Assembly: GCA_030146505.1 (NCBI GenBank)
Contig: JASLCO010000227.1
Location: 1-7,090 of the forward strand
Origin: Moraxellaceae bacterium
GTDB taxonomy: Bacteria; Pseudomonadota; Gammaproteobacteria; Pseudomonadales; Moraxellaceae
DNA length: 7,090 nt
Direction: 5' to 3'
The notes below the pieces were generated by a model. That model had not been told where the DNA came from. It worked only from the letters and a program-made list of their open reading frames with translations, and did no database searches. Position numbers and translations under genes: made by a program. Numbering within the stretch: position 1 is the stretch's first letter; each line of letters starts with the position of its first letter. Of this stretch, positions 5,054 through 7,090 are shown piece by piece.

Positions 5054-5071
5054 GCCCGGGTTTCCCCGGGC
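5054..5071 (-). other. Perfect GC hairpin with a GAAA tetraloop after petC
   Basis: On the minus strand, GCCCGGG (5071-5065), GAAA (5064-5061) and CCCGGGC (5060-5054) form a perfect 7-bp all-GC stem closed by a GNRA-type tetraloop. It lies 28 bases after the petC stop and 12 bases before the terminator stem. No T-run follows, so it is not itself an intrinsic terminator. It may protect the petABC mRNA 3' end from exonucleases; that role is inferred from structure alone. Confidence 0.6.
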
Positions 5072-5099
5072 CTCTTGCTATGGCATCTGTCTGCCGGTC

Positions 5100-5756
5100 T
5101 TACTTGACGTCCTTCCAGTATTCCTTGTTCAGGAACCAGACCGGAATCATCAGAATGCCGAGGAAGAACAGCACAAACACGCCAAGATGCTCGCGTTCCG
5201 ACTTGTTCGGCTCGGCCATCCAGGCCATGAAGTTGACGATGTCGCCAACCGACTGCTTGAACTCTTCGGGTGTCTGCTGCTTTTCCAGTTCAGCCAGCAC
5301 ATGCGGCATGGCCACATCCTTGAACACCTTGTTGTTCACGCCGTAGGGGCGGCCTTCATCCGGATAGAAGCCCAGCAGGTAGCTGTACACCCAGTCCGGC
5401 GAACGCAGGCGCGTTTCCGTGGTCAGGTCAGGCGGCGCCGCACCGAACCACTTGGCCTGGTCCTTGGGGTTGGTACGGGCCGTCATCTGGTCACCGAGCT
5501 TATCGCCGGTGAAATTCATGTAGTCCTGAACCAGCTTGGGGTCGATCTTGAGATCGTCCGCCAGGCGCTCGTAACGAATGTACTTGGCGCTATGGCAACC
5601 CAGGCAGTAGCTGATGTAGAGCTTGGCACCGTTCTGCAAGGAAACCTTGTCTTGGGCATTCACCGGGGCCTGCAGCAGCTCAGCTGCGCCATGCTCCGAA
5701 GCCTGCGCAGCCAGCGGAGCCAACGCCATCAGGGCGAAAAGAATGAATTTTTTCAT
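5100..5756 (-). CDS. petC: Cytochrome c1 of the ubiquinol-cytochrome c reductase (bc1) complex
   Basis: Cytochrome c1 takes electrons from the Rieske protein and passes them to a soluble or membrane-bound cytochrome c on the periplasmic side of complex III. The 218-residue product has a Sec signal peptide (about 1-19, ending AQA) and the covalent haem site C51-L-G-C54-H55. It also has the conserved FTGDKLGD (82-89) and WFGAAPPDL (103-111), and the probable sixth haem ligand Met150 in DVAMPHVL. One C-terminal membrane anchor (about 192-209) is followed by a short cytoplasmic KEYWKDVK tail. It is rather compact compared with the roughly 250 residues I recall for other betaproteobacteria, being shorter around the segment after PPDL and after MPHVL, but no key motif is missing. 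Its ATG overlaps the petB stop as TGATG, so translation is probably coupled. Terminator-like elements follow. Confidence 0.96.
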   Translation of the reverse strand: MKKFILFALMALAPLAAQASEHGAAELLQAPVNAQDKVSLQNGAKLYISYCLGCHSAKYIRYERLADDLKIDPKLVQDYMNFTGDKLGDQMTARTNPKDQAKWFGAAPPDLTTETRLRSPDWVYSYLLGFYPDEGRPYGVNNKVFKDVAMPHVLAELEKQQTPEEFKQSVGDIVNFMAWMAEPNKSEREHLGVFVLFFLGILMIPVWFLNKEYWKDVK

Positions 5757-7018
5757 CAGTGGCTACCCCCGGTGACACGATCGGGAACTGGCTTGCATCG
5801 CTCGATGGATGTGTAGACCGGCATCAGGATGAAGTAGAGGAAATAGACGATGGTCAGGATCTGGGCCAGCGTCGTATTGCCAATACCCAGCGTATGACCG
5901 TCAGAAGGGCTTACGCCGAGATAGCCGAGGATAACGAAGCTCACGGCGAACACGGCCAGCCACAGCTTGCTCATCCAGCCCTTGTAGCGCATGGACTTGA
6001 CCGGGCTGCGATCCAGCCAGGGCAGCACGAAGAGGATGGCAATGGAAGCACCCATCACGATCACGCCAGGGAAAGCCGAGCCGAACATGGACGGCGTGGC
6101 ACGCAACATGGCGTAGAAGGGGGTGTAGTACCACACCGGGGCAATATGCTCAGGCGTCTTCAGCGGATTGGCCGGCTCGAAGTTGGGACGCTCGAGGAAG
6201 TAACCGCCACCATCCGGGAAGAAGAAGATCACCAGCGAGAACACGGCGAGGAAGACCACGATGCCGACGAGGTCGTGCACGGTGTAATAGGGGTGGAAAG
6301 GAATGCCATCCAGCGGCACACCATCCGGCCCTTTGTTCTTCTTGATTTCAACACCGTCAGGATTGTTGGAACCGACGTGATGCAGCGCCACGAGGTGCAT
6401 GAACACCAGCGCCACCAGCACCAGGGGAATCGCAACAACGTGCAGGGCAAAGAAGCGGTTCAGCGTGGCACCGGAGATGAGGAAGTCACCACGCACCCAC
6501 TCCACCAGCGCACCACCTACAACCGGCACGGCACCGGCGAGGTTCACGATCACCTGCGCGCCCCAGTAGGACATATTGCCCCAGGGCAACACATAGCCGA
6601 AGAAGCCTTCGGCCATGAGCGCCAGGTAAATGCCCATGCCGATCAGCCATACCAGCTCGCGCGGTTTGCGATAGGAGCCGTAGAGCAGGCCACGGAACAT
6701 GTGCAGATAAACGACGACAAAGAATGCCGAGGCCCCGGTGGAGTGCATGTAACGCAGCAGCCAGCCGTAGGACACGTCATACATGATGTAGCCAGCAACA
6801 GAGTCATACGCGGCATCAGCGCTCGGCGTATAGAACATGGTCAGCCAGATGCCGGTGACGAGCTGGTTGACCAGCACCACCATCGACAGCACACCGAAGA
6901 AATACCAGAAGTTGAAGTTCTTCGGCGCGTAGTACTTGGACATGTGGTACTCGTACGTTTCCGTTGCCGGGAAACGCGCATCCACCCAACCCATTACGCT
7001 GGAAAAGAGCTTGTTCAT
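5756..7018 (-). CDS. petB: Cytochrome b subunit of the bc1 complex
   Basis: Cytochrome b is the membrane core of complex III. It carries the quinol-oxidising (Qo) and quinone-reducing (Qi) sites and two b haems. The 420-residue product is full length, and about eight membrane helices can be read, the first near 36-63 and the last near 383-403. The haem ligands are His92 and His106 in one helix and His193 and His208 in another, the usual two-pair arrangement. GYVLPWGNMSYWGA (141-154) is the conserved Qo/cd-region segment. The Qo loop motif is PVWY (294-297) in place of the commoner PEWY, a variant I recall from beta- and gammaproteobacteria. The ATG at 7018 shares its A with the petA stop (TAATG) and has AAGGAG 8 bases upstream. 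The 1-base overlaps with both neighbours indicate one tightly coupled petABC operon. Confidence 0.98.
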   Translation of the reverse strand: MNKLFSSVMGWVDARFPATETYEYHMSKYYAPKNFNFWYFFGVLSMVVLVNQLVTGIWLTMFYTPSADAAYDSVAGYIMYDVSYGWLLRYMHSTGASAFFVVVYLHMFRGLLYGSYRKPRELVWLIGMGIYLALMAEGFFGYVLPWGNMSYWGAQVIVNLAGAVPVVGGALVEWVRGDFLISGATLNRFFALHVVAIPLVLVALVFMHLVALHHVGSNNPDGVEIKKNKGPDGVPLDGIPFHPYYTVHDLVGIVVFLAVFSLVIFFFPDGGGYFLERPNFEPANPLKTPEHIAPVWYYTPFYAMLRATPSMFGSAFPGVIVMGASIAILFVLPWLDRSPVKSMRYKGWMSKLWLAVFAVSFVILGYLGVSPSDGHTLGIGNTTLAQILTIVYFLYFILMPVYTSIERCKPVPDRVTGGSH

Positions 7019-7090
7019 TACGCATGCTCCTTGTCGACGCCGATAGTAAGGACCTTTTCCGAATCATAGGAGTGCGGCGGCACTTCAAGA
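7018..7090 (-). CDS. petA: Rieske iron-sulfur subunit of bc1 complex, C-terminal end only
   Basis: Reading leftwards from the window edge in the frame that ends with TAA at 7020-7018, 23 codons are visible, from LEVPPHSYDS to TIGVDKEHA. This fits the last beta-strands of ubiquinol-cytochrome c reductase Rieske proteins, which typically end in a VPPY-like segment followed by an IG turn. The 2Fe-2S cluster motifs and the N-terminal anchor lie outside the window. The stop overlaps the petB start by one base, the standard petA-petB arrangement. Identification rests on this short match and on the gene order. Confidence 0.85.
   Translation of the reverse strand, partial: LEVPPHSYDSEKVLTIGVDKEHA

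Noticed and set aside
5759..7069. Long plus-strand frame (436 codons) antisense to petB, rich in His, Arg and Glu
   Set aside because: The composition is the mirror image of a membrane-protein gene in GC-rich DNA. It lies fully opposite petB, whose haem ligands and helices are clear.

Overview
This window looks like a conserved housekeeping region of a betaproteobacterial chromosome. The DNA is GC-rich (roughly 60 % by eye). The bc1-complex genes followed by sspA-sspB, the long cytochrome b carrying a PVWY Qo motif, and the single-domain LpoA-like protein all point that way. I cannot assign a family or genus. I see no insertion sequence, prophage, CRISPR array or tRNA.

Left edge (1-342): the 5' part of the RNase P RNA gene (rnpB) is on the minus strand and runs out of the window. 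It has a plausible stable-RNA-type promoter, followed by about 200 bases with no gene.

Left centre (343-3803): rsmI (minus) diverges from a compact plus-strand operon, lpoA-like / yraN / diaA / dolP. The five-gene order matches E. coli yraL <- -> yraM-yraN-yraO-yraP. The genes are tightly packed: 27 bases between the divergent starts, a 56-base overlap of lpoA and yraN, a 9-base gap, then an 8-base overlap of diaA and dolP. The likely roles are 16S rRNA modification, peptidoglycan synthase activation, a nuclease-like protein of unknown role, control of DnaA-dependent initiation, and outer-membrane integrity. The operon ends at a bidirectional terminator (3815-3840).

Right part (3854-7090): on the minus strand, petA (only its end) - petB - petC encode the cytochrome bc1 complex with 1-base stop/start overlaps. 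They are followed by sspA (RNA polymerase-associated stringent starvation protein A) and sspB (ClpXP adaptor). Terminator-like hairpins sit between petC and sspA (two, plus a GAAA-capped stem) and between sspA and sspB (one). The five genes are therefore collinear but probably not expressed as one uniform transcript.

I found no clearly undescribed system. The most useful second looks are: terminators placed just upstream of the ribosome binding sites of both ssp genes; the loss of GmhA-type metal and catalytic residues in the SIS protein; an LpoA-like protein with no lipobox and no N-terminal TPR domain; and a DolP homologue that appears to lack the membrane-contacting Trp known from E. coli.
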